Notes: a model not told the origin generated them from the sequence alone. A DNA stretch of 53,074 nucleotides from Ilumatobacter sp. (GCF_030065885.1 NZ_JASJCS010000015.1:1-53074); one strand, 5' to 3'. Counted from the first letter of the stretch, positions 26,558 through 36,008 are shown. Numbers and translations: made by a program.

Positions 26558-29500
26558 GTGACCATCCGCGCGACGCCGGTGCGACCGGCCGCCGCACTCG
26601 CCGAGCTCGCTCGCGCCGTCCGCGACGCCAAGGCCGGCGATCCGCTGGCGCCGGTGTCGGTGGTCGTACCGACCAACGCCACCGGCGTCACGGCGAGGCG
26701 CTGGCTCGGCCGCCACGGGGGTGTGGCCGCCGTCGACATGCTGACGCTCCACCGGCTCGCCGAGCTGCTGGCCGGACCGTCGTTGGCCGCCGAGGAACGC
26801 CGTCCCGTCTCGACGCCCGTCATCGACATCGCCGTCCGTTCGGTGTTGCGCGCCACTCCCGGCGCGTTCGCCGCGGTCGCCGACCACCCCTCCACCGTCG
26901 TCGCGCTCCGCGACCTGCACCGCGAGCTGCGGGTCGCGCTCCCCGACGCACCCGACCGGCTCGCCATCGCGTCGGGCCGCGGGCGCGAGGCCGCCGAGGT
27001 CTCGACCCGCGTGACCGATCTGCTCACCGGCGAGTGGTACGACGAGGGAGACCTCCTCCGGCGCTCGATCGAGCGCACCGAGGCGGCCCCAGGGCCACCC
27101 CAGCTCGAGCGCATCGTCGTGTTCCTGCCCCATCCCCTGCGAGGGCTCGAGACCGCCCTCCTGCAAGCGCTCGGCGATGCCGGCCACGTCGAGGCGCTGC
27201 TCGCACACACCGGCGACGCAGCCGCCGACGACGAGGTCATCGCGCTCGGTCTCGCGCTCGACCCCTCCTATCGGCCCCGTGGGGTCGAGCCGATCGACAC
27301 CCGCGGCGCCGAGGTCGTGTCCGCAACCGACGCCGACGAAGAGGTGCGCCACGCAGTCCGCGCCATCGTCGATGCCGCGCGGCGGGGCACGCCGCTCGAC
27401 CGCATCGCCGTGCTCTGGCCCGCCGATCGGCCGTACGCACGGTTGGCCGAGCACCACCTCGACGCGGCCGGGGTGCCGTGGAACGGGCGGCCCGGTACCG
27501 GTGTCGCCGAGCGAGTCGTCCCACGTTTCCTGCTCGACCTGTGCGACGTCGATCGCCGCGGCCTCGGGCGGCGCGAGCTGTTCGACCTGCTCGCCGACCT
27601 CCCGGTCCGCGACCGCGCGGGGCACCACGTGCCGACCGCGCGATGGGAGCGCATCAGTCGTCGCGCCGGCGTCGCCCGCGACGACGACTGGGGGCCCCGC
27701 CTGCGCCGCTACGCAGGCCGAGAGCGCGACCGCGCGCCCGACGCTGCGGCCGACCGTGCCGACGACGCCGAGGCGTTGCTCGCCTTCGTCGACGACCTCC
27801 GACGCACGCTCGGCCCCCGCAACGCGACCCGACCGTGGGCCGACTGGGTCGACTGGGCCGAACGCCAGATCGCGTACCGGCTCGGCAAGTCGTTCGCCGA
27901 CGAGCGGCACGTGCGCCGCGACATCGCCGAACGGCAGGCCTGGGATCACACGAACCGCGTCCTCGACCGGCTGCGCAGCCTCGACGCGATCAGCGGCCCG
28001 GTGCGCCGCAGCGAGTTCCGTGCAGCCTTCGCCGCCGAGTTCGATGTCGCTCCGGGCCGCCTCGGCCGGATCGGCACCGGGGTCACCATCGGCTCGCTGT
28101 CGGGTGCGGCGGGCCTCGACGTCGACCTGGCGATCGTGCTCGGCGCCGCCGACGGCCTGATGCCGCCCGCCCCGTCGTCCGGTCCGCTGATCGGCGAGGC
28201 CGACCGCGCCGCGGCCGGGCTCGCACCGGCGACCGCCGCAGGCTCCCGCATCCACCGGCAGTTCCGAGCTGTGCTCGATGGCGTGCCGAACGCCATCGTC
28301 CTGTACCCGCGCGGCGATCTCCGGGCCACCACCGAACGCCACCCGTCGCGGTGGATTGCGTCGACCCTTGGCGATGCCGAGCTCCACCACCAGAGCAGCC
28401 ACCATGCCGCCCTGCTGGCGTGCGGGTTCCCGGCCAGTCGGCACGAGCACCGCCTGCGCGGCCGGCTGGCGGCCGCCACCTTCGGCGGGCCGATCGACGA
28501 GCGCACCCCAGGCGCCGACTCCGACCACGTGCTGCGCCGGGCGCTGGCCATGCGTGCGGCTCGTCGCTCCGACGCGATCACGGTCTACGACGGCGATCTC
28601 AGCGCGCTCGACATCGCCCATTTCGACCATCCCGTGGCGCCGACCCAGATCGAGCAGTGGGTCGCGTGCCCGCACGGGTACTTCGCCCGGTACCTCCTGG
28701 GCGTTCGCCCCATCGACGAACCCGCCGACGAGACGCAGATCACCGCCAACGAGCGCGGCAACCTGGTGCACCGCACGCTCGATCTCTTCCACCGGGACGT
28801 GATCGACGGAGCGCTGCCGCAGCCGTCGCCCGGTTGGACCCCTGCCCACCTCGAACGCCTCGCCCTGTTGTTCGAGCAGGTGGCAGCCGAGTTCGAGGCC
28901 GCGGGCCGCACCGGGCGGGCCGCCTCCTGGCACGTCGAACGCCTCGGCCTGTGGGCCGAGCTCGTCGAGTGGTTCCGCCGCGACACGGCACTCCTCGCCG
29001 CTCGCCCCGCACGAGTGATCAGCTCCGAGCAGCGCTTCGGCGACGACGGCACGGTCACGCTGCCGCTGGCCGGTGGCGGCCGGCTCGCCGTGCGCGGCGA
29101 CATCGACCGCGTGGACCGAACCGAGCGCGGCGAGCTCGTGGTGGTCGATCACAAGACCGGGAGCGCCCGCACCTACGCCGGCATCGCCGACGACGATCCC
29201 ACCGCGGGCGGTACCCGTTTCCAGCTTCCCGTCTACGCCGCCGGCGCCCGCGCGATCGCCGGCGCCGAGCTCCCCGTTCGCGCCGAGTACTCGTTCTTCG
29301 CGCGCGAGAAGTACAAGCGGATCGGGTACGCCCTCGACGACGAGGTGTGGGCGTCGGTCGCCCACGACCTCGGCGAGGCGGTGGCCGGCATCGAGAGCGG
29401 GCTGTTCCCCAACCGGCCCGACGTGCCGGGCTTCCAGCTGTTCGTCTCGTGCCACTACTGCCAGCCCGATGCGCTGGGCACGTCCGAACGCTGGCCCGAG

Positions 29501-29626
29501 TGGGAGCGCAAGCGACACGATCCGCGCGGTGCACGATGGTTCGCCGACGACGACGAACACGACGACGGTGCAGATGACGGCGGCGGCGACCGCGGACGGG
29601 TCGGCAGCGCGGGAGGCTCGGCATGA
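26558..29626 (+). CDS. AddB-like subunit of a helicase-nuclease (inactive helicase fold plus PD-(D/E)XK nuclease)
   Basis: The protein is 1022 residues. The N-terminal two thirds resemble an AddB/RecC-type helicase fold without a good Walker A (the corresponding VVVPTNATGVTARRWL lacks GKT). LSGAAGLDVDLAIVLGAADGLMPP and PSSGPLIGEADR match the helicase core of AddB. The C-terminal nuclease carries GDIDRVDRTERGELVVVDHKTG (about 848-870, D...DxK) and QLPVYAAGAR. Cysteines of the AddB iron-sulfur staple appear at about 704 (ACPHGY) and at 965 and 968 (CHYC), but the fourth expected Cys a few residues later is absent (QPDALG). It overlaps the AddA-like gene by 4 nt, so the two form a double-strand-break resection complex. 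Confidence 0.85.
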   Translation: MTIRATPVRPAAALAELARAVRDAKAGDPLAPVSVVVPTNATGVTARRWLGRHGGVAAVDMLTLHRLAELLAGPSLAAEERRPVSTPVIDIAVRSVLRATPGAFAAVADHPSTVVALRDLHRELRVALPDAPDRLAIASGRGREAAEVSTRVTDLLTGEWYDEGDLLRRSIERTEAAPGPPQLERIVVFLPHPLRGLETALLQALGDAGHVEALLAHTGDAAADDEVIALGLALDPSYRPRGVEPIDTRGAEVVSATDADEEVRHAVRAIVDAARRGTPLDRIAVLWPADRPYARLAEHHLDAAGVPWNGRPGTGVAERVVPRFLLDLCDVDRRGLGRRELFDLLADLPVRDRAGHHVPTARWERISRRAGVARDDDWGPRLRRYAGRERDRAPDAAADRADDAEALLAFVDDLRRTLGPRNATRPWADWVDWAERQIAYRLGKSFADERHVRRDIAERQAWDHTNRVLDRLRSLDAISGPVRRSEFRAAFAAEFDVAPGRLGRIGTGVTIGSLSGAAGLDVDLAIVLGAADGLMPPAPSSGPLIGEADRAAAGLAPATAAGSRIHRQFRAVLDGVPNAIVLYPRGDLRATTERHPSRWIASTLGDAELHHQSSHHAALLACGFPASRHEHRLRGRLAAATFGGPIDERTPGADSDHVLRRALAMRAARRSDAITVYDGDLSALDIAHFDHPVAPTQIEQWVACPHGYFARYLLGVRPIDEPADETQITANERGNLVHRTLDLFHRDVIDGALPQPSPGWTPAHLERLALLFEQVAAEFEAAGRTGRAASWHVERLGLWAELVEWFRRDTALLAARPARVISSEQRFGDDGTVTLPLAGGGRLAVRGDIDRVDRTERGELVVVDHKTGSARTYAGIADDDPTAGGTRFQLPVYAAGARAIAGAELPVRAEYSFFAREKYKRIGYALDDEVWASVAHDLGEAVAGIESGLFPNRPDVPGFQLFVSCHYCQPDALGTSERWPEWERKRHDPRGARWFADDDEHDDGADDGGGDRGRVGSAGGSA

Positions 29627-32600
29627 CCGGCGTGCCGCCACCCGACGAGGCCGCCCGAGAACGCATCGAGCGGGACCTCGCGACCAACCTGTTCGTCGAG
29701 GCGGGCGCCGGCGCCGGCAAGACGACCAGCCTCGTCGGCCGCATCCTCGGGCTCGTCGAGTCCGGCGTCCCGATCGAGTCGATCGCCGCCATCACGTTCA
29801 CCGAGAAGGCCGCTGCCGAGCTGCGGCGACGGGTTCGCGAACGCCTCACCGAACGCGCCGGCGAGTCCACCGACCTGTTGTACGAACCGTTCACGGCCGC
29901 GCTCGACCGGCTCGACCACGCACCGATCGGCACGCTGCACGCCTTCGCCCGTCGCATCCTGAACGACTTCCCCATCGCCGCCGGGCTGCCGCCGGGCTTC
30001 GAGGTGCTCGACGAGCTCGAGAGCAGCCTGGCGTTCGAAGAGAGGTGGGACGACCTGCTCGAGTCGCTGTTGGCCGACGCCGAACCGCCCGAGGGCCCGA
30101 CCGCCGGGGGCGCCACGTTCGTCCAGCTGTGCAACTACCGAGGCTTCGGGCTCCACAAGGGCCTGCGGCGCGTCGCCGTCGAGTTCCACGACAACTGGGA
30201 CCTCGTCGAAGAGCGCGTCGACCTGTCGCCGCCGGCTCCCTGGGAGCCCGACGTCACCGAGGTCGTCGCTGCGGCAGCAGAGGTGTGTGCCGCCGACGTG
30301 CCGGACGGCGACAAGCAGGCCGACCGGCTCGCCGCCGTGCGCGACGGCGTCGACCTTCTGACCGCCCAGCGGACACTGCTCGGCACCCTGAGCGCGCTCG
30401 ACGAGTTGACCTCCACGTGCCGGAAGGCCGCGAAGAGCGGCAACAAGACGAACTGGAAGCGTCACAGCAGCGTCGACGATCTCGAGTCGCTCCGCGCCCG
30501 CCACACCCGTGTGAGCGAGCTGGCCGACGGGGTCCTCGCCGAAGCAGCCGCGTACCGCAAGCGGGTGCTCGGCGCCGTCGTCGGGCGCTGGGTGCTCGAC
30601 TCCGCCCGCGCCCGCGCCGCCGACGGGGCCGTCGAGTTCCACGACCTGCTCGTGCTGGCCCGCCGGCTGCTGACCACCAGCGAGGCCGCCCGCCGCGCGT
30701 TGCACGAGCGCTACACCCGCGTCCTGCTCGACGAGTTCCAGGACACCGACCCGATCCAGCTCGCGATCGCGGTCCGGCTCACGGCCGATCCCGACCATCC
30801 CGCCCAGCATGGCGACTGGACCGAGCTGGCGCCCCTGCCGGGCCGGCTGTTCATCGTCGGCGATCCCAAGCAGTCGATCTACCGGTTCCGGCGCGCCGAC
30901 ATCGCGCAGTACATGCGCGCCCCCGGCCAGATCGGCGCCGTGGAGACCCAGCTCAGCGCCAACTTCCGCTCGGCGGCGGCGGTCATCGAGTGGGTCAACA
31001 CCGTGTTCGGCGACCTGATCGAGCTCGTGCCCGACGCCCAACCCGCCTATCAGCCGCTCGCGATGTGCCGACCCACGCCGCACGACCACGGTTCGGTGCA
31101 CGTGCTCGGGGTCGAACCGCACGACGACCTCGACGGCCGGGGCTCGGCCGACGAACTGCGCGAGCGCGAGGCCGACGAGGTCGCCGTCACCGTTGCCGCG
31201 GCGCTCGCCGACGGGTGGCCGGTGGGCGACGTCGACGAGCACGGCAACCGCACCGTGCGACCGTGCCGGCCAGGCGACATCGCGATCCTGCTCCCGGCGC
31301 GCACGTCACTCCCGGCGCTCGAGGGTGCGCTGCGCCGGCTCGAGCTGCCGTACCGGGCCGAGAACAGCTCGGTGGTGTACGTCACCACCGAGATCCGCCA
31401 CATCATGCTGGCACTGCGGGCCGCCGACGACCCATCCGACGAACTGGCCCTCGTGGCCGCGTTGCGAACCCCGCTGTACGGGTGCAGCGACGTCGAGCTC
31501 TACGAGTGGAGGCAGGCCGGCGGGCGCTGGTCGATCTGGCGGCCATGTCCCGACGGACTCGACGATCATCCCGTCGCGGCGGCGACGCGCCATCTTCGCG
31601 AGCTCGCCGAGCGGGCGGTCACCAGCCCGCCCGCCGACCTGGTCGCCGCCGTCGCCGACGAGCGCCGGCTGCTCGACGCCGCGCTCGACGACGCCGACGC
31701 TCGCGACGTCTGGCGGCGAGTCCGGTACGTCGTCGAGCAGGCACGCGCGTGGAGCGACGCGGGTGGCCACGGTCTGCGTCGCTACCTGGCCTGGGTGCAG
31801 TTGCAGGCCACCGAGGCCCGGGCCGCCGACACGATCCTCCCCGAGCACGATCACGACGCGGTGCGCATCATGACCGTCCATGCCGCCAAGGGCCTCGAGT
31901 TCCCGGTCACCATCGTGTCGGGGACGACCACCCGCCCGCGGCGCACGGGTGGACACGGCGTCGTGTGGCCCGGCGACGACTGGGGCATCGCCCAGCAGCA
32001 CGACGAGGTCTTCGACGACTACCAGCCCGTCGACGAGCAGATGAGCGACGCCGAGCGACGGCGGCTGCTCTACGTCGCCTGCACCCGGGCCGTCGACCAC
32101 CTCGTCGTGTCGGTCCACCGGCTCGCCCGCAACGTGACCGACCGGAGCAGGATGACCAGCGCCGAACTGCTGACCGACGGTCGCGCCCTCGCTGCGCCGC
32201 ATCTCGAGCTGTCGACCCAGCAGCTCGCGGTGTGGATGCCACCCGCCACACCTCGCCACGAGCTGCCGTGGGCCGACGCCGACGAGTACGGCGCCGAACG
32301 CGACCGAGCGATCCGCCAGGCGTCACTCACGCACTCCATCAGCGCCACCGAGTTCGCGTCCGCCACCTGGGACAGCGACCTCGGCGCCGGCGACCCCGGC
32401 AGCGAGGACCCCGGCATCCAGAAAGAGCCCGTCGATCTCGATCTCCCGCCGTGGCAACGGGGTCGGTACGGCACCGCGGTCGGCCGGGCGGTCCACGCCG
32501 TGCTGCAGTTCGCCGACCTCGGCACCGGTGCCGACATCGCCGAGCACGCTGCGGCACAGTGCGCGGCCGAGGGCGTCCTCGGCATGGACGACACGGTCGC

Positions 32601-32985
32601 CGCGCTGGCCCGTTCGGCCCTGGCGGCGCCCGTCGTCCGACGAGCCGTCGGACTCCCGCACCATCGCGAGTTGTTCGTCGCCGCCGAGGTCGGCGGACGG
32701 GTGCTCGAGGGCTACATCGACCTGTTCGTCGAGACGCCCGACGGCGGCCTCATCGTCGACTACAAGACCGACCAATGGCCCGACGACGACGAGCGCACCG
32801 ACCGCATCGCCCGGTACCGGCGGCAGCTCGCTGCCTACGGCGTCGCGCTCGAGCGTGTGCTCGGCACGCCCGTGGCCGGCGGCATGCTCGTTCGGTGCCG
32901 CCCCGACGGGCCCGCCGAGGAGATCGTCATCGACGGGTGGTCCGAGGCGGTCGAGGCAGCCCGTCGGCTCGCAGCGGCGGGCTGA
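29623..32985 (+). CDS. AddA-like UvrD/RecB-family helicase with C-terminal nuclease
   Basis: The 1120-residue protein is the active SF1A motor of the pair. Walker A AGAGAGKTT is at about 28-36, with motif Ia ITFTEKAAAELRRR, motif II LLDEFQDTDPIQ near 370, motif III GDPKQSIYRFRRAD near 414, motif IV LSANFRS, motif V IMTVHAAKGLEFPVTIVSG, and motif VI LLYVACTRAVDHL. The C-terminal nuclease has GRAVHAVLQ (His) and LEGYIDLFVETPDGGLIVDYKTDQW (D...DxK near 1046). Both subunits thus carry a nuclease, as in AddAB. The start overlaps the AddB-like gene (ATGA). Confidence 0.92.
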   Translation: MTGVPPPDEAARERIERDLATNLFVEAGAGAGKTTSLVGRILGLVESGVPIESIAAITFTEKAAAELRRRVRERLTERAGESTDLLYEPFTAALDRLDHAPIGTLHAFARRILNDFPIAAGLPPGFEVLDELESSLAFEERWDDLLESLLADAEPPEGPTAGGATFVQLCNYRGFGLHKGLRRVAVEFHDNWDLVEERVDLSPPAPWEPDVTEVVAAAAEVCAADVPDGDKQADRLAAVRDGVDLLTAQRTLLGTLSALDELTSTCRKAAKSGNKTNWKRHSSVDDLESLRARHTRVSELADGVLAEAAAYRKRVLGAVVGRWVLDSARARAADGAVEFHDLLVLARRLLTTSEAARRALHERYTRVLLDEFQDTDPIQLAIAVRLTADPDHPAQHGDWTELAPLPGRLFIVGDPKQSIYRFRRADIAQYMRAPGQIGAVETQLSANFRSAAAVIEWVNTVFGDLIELVPDAQPAYQPLAMCRPTPHDHGSVHVLGVEPHDDLDGRGSADELREREADEVAVTVAAALADGWPVGDVDEHGNRTVRPCRPGDIAILLPARTSLPALEGALRRLELPYRAENSSVVYVTTEIRHIMLALRAADDPSDELALVAALRTPLYGCSDVELYEWRQAGGRWSIWRPCPDGLDDHPVAAATRHLRELAERAVTSPPADLVAAVADERRLLDAALDDADARDVWRRVRYVVEQARAWSDAGGHGLRRYLAWVQLQATEARAADTILPEHDHDAVRIMTVHAAKGLEFPVTIVSGTTTRPRRTGGHGVVWPGDDWGIAQQHDEVFDDYQPVDEQMSDAERRRLLYVACTRAVDHLVVSVHRLARNVTDRSRMTSAELLTDGRALAAPHLELSTQQLAVWMPPATPRHELPWADADEYGAERDRAIRQASLTHSISATEFASATWDSDLGAGDPGSEDPGIQKEPVDLDLPPWQRGRYGTAVGRAVHAVLQFADLGTGADIAEHAAAQCAAEGVLGMDDTVAALARSALAAPVVRRAVGLPHHRELFVAAEVGGRVLEGYIDLFVETPDGGLIVDYKTDQWPDDDERTDRIARYRRQLAAYGVALERVLGTPVAGGMLVRCRPDGPAEEIVIDGWSEAVEAARRLAAAG

Positions 32986-32989
32986 CGGT

Positions 32990-33640
32990 TCACGTGCGGC
33001 GTGAACCCCGGTCGACGATGCTGTGGTACACGCCGGCGAGGCTCAGACGAAACGTCGCCAGCAGGAAGATCACACCGAGCGCCAGTGCGAGCGGGATCAG
33101 GAACGCGCCGACGATCTGCAGCCTCGCGCCGAAGAACGGGTCGAGCACACCGCCGTCGACGGGGGTGCCGTCGAGGTGGAGGGTGCGCATCGGGTCCTCG
33201 TAGTCGGGACAGTCGACGTCGCTCTCCGAGACGCCGATCACGTCGTCGCCACCGAAGTTCTCGATCGGTTCGGTCACCCGCGACACGAGGATGCCGAGAT
33301 CGGGGTCGACCACGGCCGACACGAGGTACCGGTCACCGTCGCCCAGGTACTGGGCGTCGAGGCCATATCGGACGTCGATCCGGTCGCCGGCAGCGAACGG
33401 GTCGGTCCGGCCCGAGCGCACCCGTTCGATCTCGAAGCGGATCGTGCGGAAGTCGCGGTCGACCACCTCGCCGACGAAGACGACGTGCGGCGACCGTGGC
33501 GCCTCGCAGCCGACCGGGACGGGGATCAGCGGCAGCGGCCCGTCGTCGACCGGACCGTCCTGCGCGGCGACGTCGCCGGCGCCCGCCACGGCTGCACCGG
33601 CGACGAGCGCGACGAGGACCGAGACGAGCATGCGCCGCAC
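32990..33640 (-). CDS. secreted or membrane-anchored protein, unknown function
   Basis: The protein is 216 residues: signal peptide (MLVSVLVALVAGAAVAGAGDVAAQ), a beta-rich extracytoplasmic domain of about 140 residues, and a C-terminal membrane helix (LQIVGAFLIPLALALGVIFLLATF) with a short basic tail. Segments such as CEAPRSPHVVFVGEVVDRDFRTIRFEIERVRSG ... GDRIDVRYG ... DGDRYLVSAVVD recall the netrin/TIMP-like OB proteins of actinobacteria, but the match is loose. GTG 33640 is chosen over ATG 33631 because TAGCCT lies 7 nt before it. It is convergent with addA, 4 bp away. Confidence 0.7.
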   Translation of the reverse strand: MRRMLVSVLVALVAGAAVAGAGDVAAQDGPVDDGPLPLIPVPVGCEAPRSPHVVFVGEVVDRDFRTIRFEIERVRSGRTDPFAAGDRIDVRYGLDAQYLGDGDRYLVSAVVDPDLGILVSRVTEPIENFGGDDVIGVSESDVDCPDYEDPMRTLHLDGTPVDGGVLDPFFGARLQIVGAFLIPLALALGVIFLLATFRLSLAGVYHSIVDRGSRRT

Positions 33641-33647
33641 GGATGTG

Positions 33648-33653
33648 AGGCTA
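33648..33653 (-). promoter_or_regulatory. putative leaderless -10 hexamer deciding the start at 33640
   Basis: Minus-strand TAGCCT is 7 nt before GTG 33640 and 16 nt before ATG 33631; no Shine-Dalgarno precedes either codon. Confidence 0.55.
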
Positions 33654-33670
33654 ACCGGGGCACTGCGGGC

Positions 33671-33676
33671 GATACT
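33671..33676 (+). promoter_or_regulatory. putative leaderless -10 hexamer (36-residue protein)
   Basis: GATACT lies 7 nt before GTG 33684, in the 43-bp divergent gap, back to back with TAGCCT of the opposite gene. Confidence 0.45.
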
Positions 33677-33683
33677 GGGCACC

Positions 33684-33794
33684 GTGGGATACAGCCCGTA
33701 TCGCAAGTTCAAGGCCAAGCCGGCCGACTACGTCACGATCGCCGTGGTCTTCGTGGCCGCGCTGGCGATGGTCGCCTGGGCACTGCTCGGCTGA
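33684..33794 (+). CDS. 36-residue single-span membrane protein
   Basis: A very short gene starting at GTG 33684. It has a basic N-terminus (GYSPYRKFKAKPADY) and one membrane helix (VTIAVVFVAALAMVAWALLG). Short proteins of this form occur across actinobacteria with unknown role; that statement is from memory of similar sequences. A -10-like hexamer at the leaderless distance, G/C-rich third positions and the positive-inside layout support it as real. Confidence 0.65.
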   Translation: MGYSPYRKFKAKPADYVTIAVVFVAALAMVAWALLG

Positions 33795-33828
33795 CGAGCC
33801 CGACGAGCCGGCACGGCGATCACGGGCG

Positions 33829-34188
33829 TCAGAACACCGAGCGGTGGTGCTCGAGGGTGACCCCGACGACCGTGACGACGTCGAAGCGGACGTCGACGTC
33901 GTGCCGGCGGTGGAGGCGGAGCCACGATTCGGCGAGGCGTCGGATGCGATCCTGCTTGCCGTCGTCGACGGCGGCGAGTGCGCCGCCGTGGCCGGCGCGC
34001 CGTCGAGCCTTCACCTCGCAGAACACGACGACAGCGCCGTCGACCGAGACGATGTCGAGCTCGCCGCCGACCTCGCGCTCGGGCGAGCGCCAGTTGCGGT
34101 CGAGCACGCGATGGCCGGCTCGCTCGAGCATGCGAACGGCTCGGTCCTCACCCCATCGTCCCCGGGCCTGCCTGGATCGATCGTTCAT
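33829..34188 (-). CDS. yraN: YraN family (UPF0102) endonuclease-like protein
   Basis: The 119-residue protein has the restriction-endonuclease-like fold landmarks of the family: GRWGEDRAVRMLERAGHRVLDRNWRSPEREVGGELDIVSVDGAVVVFCEVKARR (E...D...ExK) and FDVVTVV. The biochemical role is unsettled; a Holliday-junction or nuclease function is often suggested. ATG 34188 has GAGGAG upstream. It is the last gene of the ribosome-maturation cluster on this strand. Confidence 0.9.
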   Translation of the reverse strand: MNDRSRQARGRWGEDRAVRMLERAGHRVLDRNWRSPEREVGGELDIVSVDGAVVVFCEVKARRRAGHGGALAAVDDGKQDRIRRLAESWLRLHRRHDVDVRFDVVTVVGVTLEHHRSVF

Positions 34189-34255
34189 GGGCGCGCTCCT
34201 CGACCTGGGTGGTGTCGGGGTGCTGACCCGAGGGGCGGCGCTCAGGCGCCGCGAA

Positions 34256-34603
34256 TCAGAACTCGCGCTTCTCGCGGACCTTGGCGGCCTTGCCGACGCG
34301 ATCGCGCAGGTAGTACAGCTTGGCGCGGCGGACGTCGCCGCGCTTGACGACCTCGATCTTCTGCACGGTCGGGGCGTGCACCGGGAACGTGCGCTCGACG
34401 CCGACGCCGTAGCTCAGCTTGCGCACCGTGTACGTCTCTTGCAGACCGCTGCCCTGGCGACGGATCACGTTGCCCTGGAAGACCTGCACACGCTCTTTGC
34501 CGCCCTCGACGACGCGCACGTGCACCTTCAGCTCGTCCCCGGGGAAGAACTCGGGGATGTCGTCGCGAAGCGAATCGTTGTCGATGAGGTCGGTCGTCTT
34601 CAT
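34256..34603 (-). CDS. rplS: 50S ribosomal protein L19
   Basis: The 115-residue protein has the L19 signature: [97 protein letters not shown]. It sits at the interface of the 30S and 50S subunits. ATG 34603 gives the standard length. It lies 46 nt downstream of trmD, its usual neighbour. Confidence 0.97.
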   Translation of the reverse strand: MKTTDLIDNDSLRDDIPEFFPGDELKVHVRVVEGGKERVQVFQGNVIRRQGSGLQETYTVRKLSYGVGVERTFPVHAPTVQKIEVVKRGDVRRAKLYYLRDRVGKAAKVREKREF

Positions 34604-34649
34604 GGCGTGTCTCTCAGATCGTCGGGCCCGGGCCACTGCAACGGGCCGC

Positions 34650-35384
34650 TCAAGGATACGGGACCGGCGGGAACTCTTCCAACAGCGCGCGCTCATCATC
34701 TGTGACCCCGCCGCGGGCCTCGATCAAGTCCGGGCGTGCGGCGATCGTGCGGTGCAGCGCCTGGGCGTGGCGCCACCGGGCGACACGAGCGTGGTCGCCG
34801 CTCCGCAGCACGTCGGGCACCTCCCATCCACGGAACGTCGCCGGCCGGGTGTAGTGCGGTTCCTCGAGCAGGCCACCCGATCCGAAGCTCTCGGTGACCG
34901 GGCTGTCGATGTTGCCCATCACGCCCGGCAGCAGTCGGGTGACCGCCTCGATCACCAGGCATGCTGCGACCTCCCCACCGCTCAACACGACGTCGCCGAC
35001 GCTCAGCTCGCCGTCGACGAGGTGTTCACGGACCCGGTGGTCGACGCCCTCGTAGCGCCCGCACAGCAGGCTGAAGCCGGCGCCCTCGGCGAGCTCGCAC
35101 GCCATCGGCTGATCGAAGCGACGGCCGCCCGGCCCGAGCAGGTACAACGGCCTCGGCGGGTCGGCGGCCTCGACCGCGTCGAACAGCGGCTGCGCCATCA
35201 TCAACATGCCGGCACCGCCTCCGAACGGCGCGTCGTCGACCGTGCGGTGGACATCGCTCGTGTGGGTCCGGGGGTCGTGCAGACGAACGTCGACGCGGCC
35301 GACGGCCCGCGCCTTGCCGAGCAGGCTCTCCGAGCAGAAGTGGTCCACCACGTCGGGGAACAGCGTGAAGACGTCGATGCGCAT
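34650..35384 (-). CDS. trmD: tRNA (guanine-37-N1)-methyltransferase
   Basis: The 244-residue SPOUT enzyme makes m1G37, which prevents +1 frameshifting. Motifs: [43 protein letters not shown], and the trefoil-knot SAM site [29 protein letters not shown], followed by [35 protein letters not shown] take ATG 35384, which gives the canonical N-terminus; GTG 35399 in frame overlaps the rimM stop (GTGA) and could be the coupled start instead. Confidence 0.96.
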   Translation of the reverse strand: MRIDVFTLFPDVVDHFCSESLLGKARAVGRVDVRLHDPRTHTSDVHRTVDDAPFGGGAGMLMMAQPLFDAVEAADPPRPLYLLGPGGRRFDQPMACELAEGAGFSLLCGRYEGVDHRVREHLVDGELSVGDVVLSGGEVAACLVIEAVTRLLPGVMGNIDSPVTESFGSGGLLEEPHYTRPATFRGWEVPDVLRSGDHARVARWRHAQALHRTIAARPDLIEARGGVTDDERALLEEFPPVPYP

Positions 35385-35395
35385 CGCGGCTCGGG

Positions 35396-35905
35396 TCACT
35401 CTCCCAGGTCGAAGAGGCCGTCGGGCGGATCGATCGTCACCAGCGTGCCGTGTTCACCGACGTCGACGGCGGTGACGAACACGGCTGGGACCAGTGACCC
35501 GGTGTCGAGCTCGAGCAGGTCCGAGGCCGGGTTCTCGATCACGGCCGTGCAGCGCCCGCGCTCGATGCCGTTGACCTCGATCACGTGGGCGCCGATCACC
35601 TGATGCACCCAGAGCGCGTCCGCGTCGTCGATCGGAGGTGCGTACAGCAGCCCACCGGTCAGCGCCTGCGCCACCTCACGCGTGTCGACGCCGTCGAAGT
35701 GCACCCGCCATCGTTCGTTGGAGCGGCTGGACGCCGAGATGGTCATCCAGCGGCCGCGCACCCAGAGCCGGCTCCCGACCGCGGCGCGTTCGGAGCGATC
35801 GGTCGTGAGGTCGACGAAGAGATCCCCCCGCACCCCATGCGCCCGCCCCACGCGCCCCACCTCGAGCAACCCCTCGGGAACCCCCGAAGCCTCCTCCGCA
35901 CTCAC
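35396..35905 (-). CDS. rimM: 16S rRNA processing protein RimM
   Basis: A 169-residue protein with the N-terminal RimM barrel (LLEVGRVGRAHGVRGDLFVDLTTDRSERAAVGSRLWV) and a PRC-barrel C-terminal half (LWVHQVIGAHVIEVNGIERGRCTAVIENPASDLLELDTG). It assists 30S head maturation by binding S19. GTG 35905 is preferred to TTG 35914 because TACGTT lies 7 nt before it. Its 158-bp upstream gap separates it from khpA, so rimM-trmD-rplS likely has its own promoter. Confidence 0.93.
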   Translation of the reverse strand: MSAEEASGVPEGLLEVGRVGRAHGVRGDLFVDLTTDRSERAAVGSRLWVRGRWMTISASSRSNERWRVHFDGVDTREVAQALTGGLLYAPPIDDADALWVHQVIGAHVIEVNGIERGRCTAVIENPASDLLELDTGSLVPAVFVTAVDVGEHGTLVTIDPPDGLFDLGE

Positions 35906-35912
35906 GCCCGCC

Positions 35913-35918
35913 AACGTA
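35913..35918 (-). promoter_or_regulatory. putative leaderless -10 hexamer (rimM)
   Basis: TACGTT on the minus strand lies exactly 7 nt before GTG 35905. It decides the start and implies a separate rimM-trmD-rplS transcript. Confidence 0.55.
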
Positions 35919-36008
35919 CCCGCCCCTCAGAGGTGTTCAACGTGGGTCGCGAACAGGTAACTCGACTGAGGATCAGGTCTCGGTCTGCCAAGGCGCAATG
36001 AGCCCCGA

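Noticed and set aside
26264-29641. Minus-strand open frame of 1125 codons over the AddB-like gene
   Set aside because: Antisense shadow with no motif; the plus-strand gene is coupled to addA and has nuclease motifs.
29073-33203. Plus-strand open frame of 1376 codons over the AddA-like gene
   Set aside because: Wrong frame relative to a complete UvrD/RecB helicase; Arg/Pro-rich shadow.
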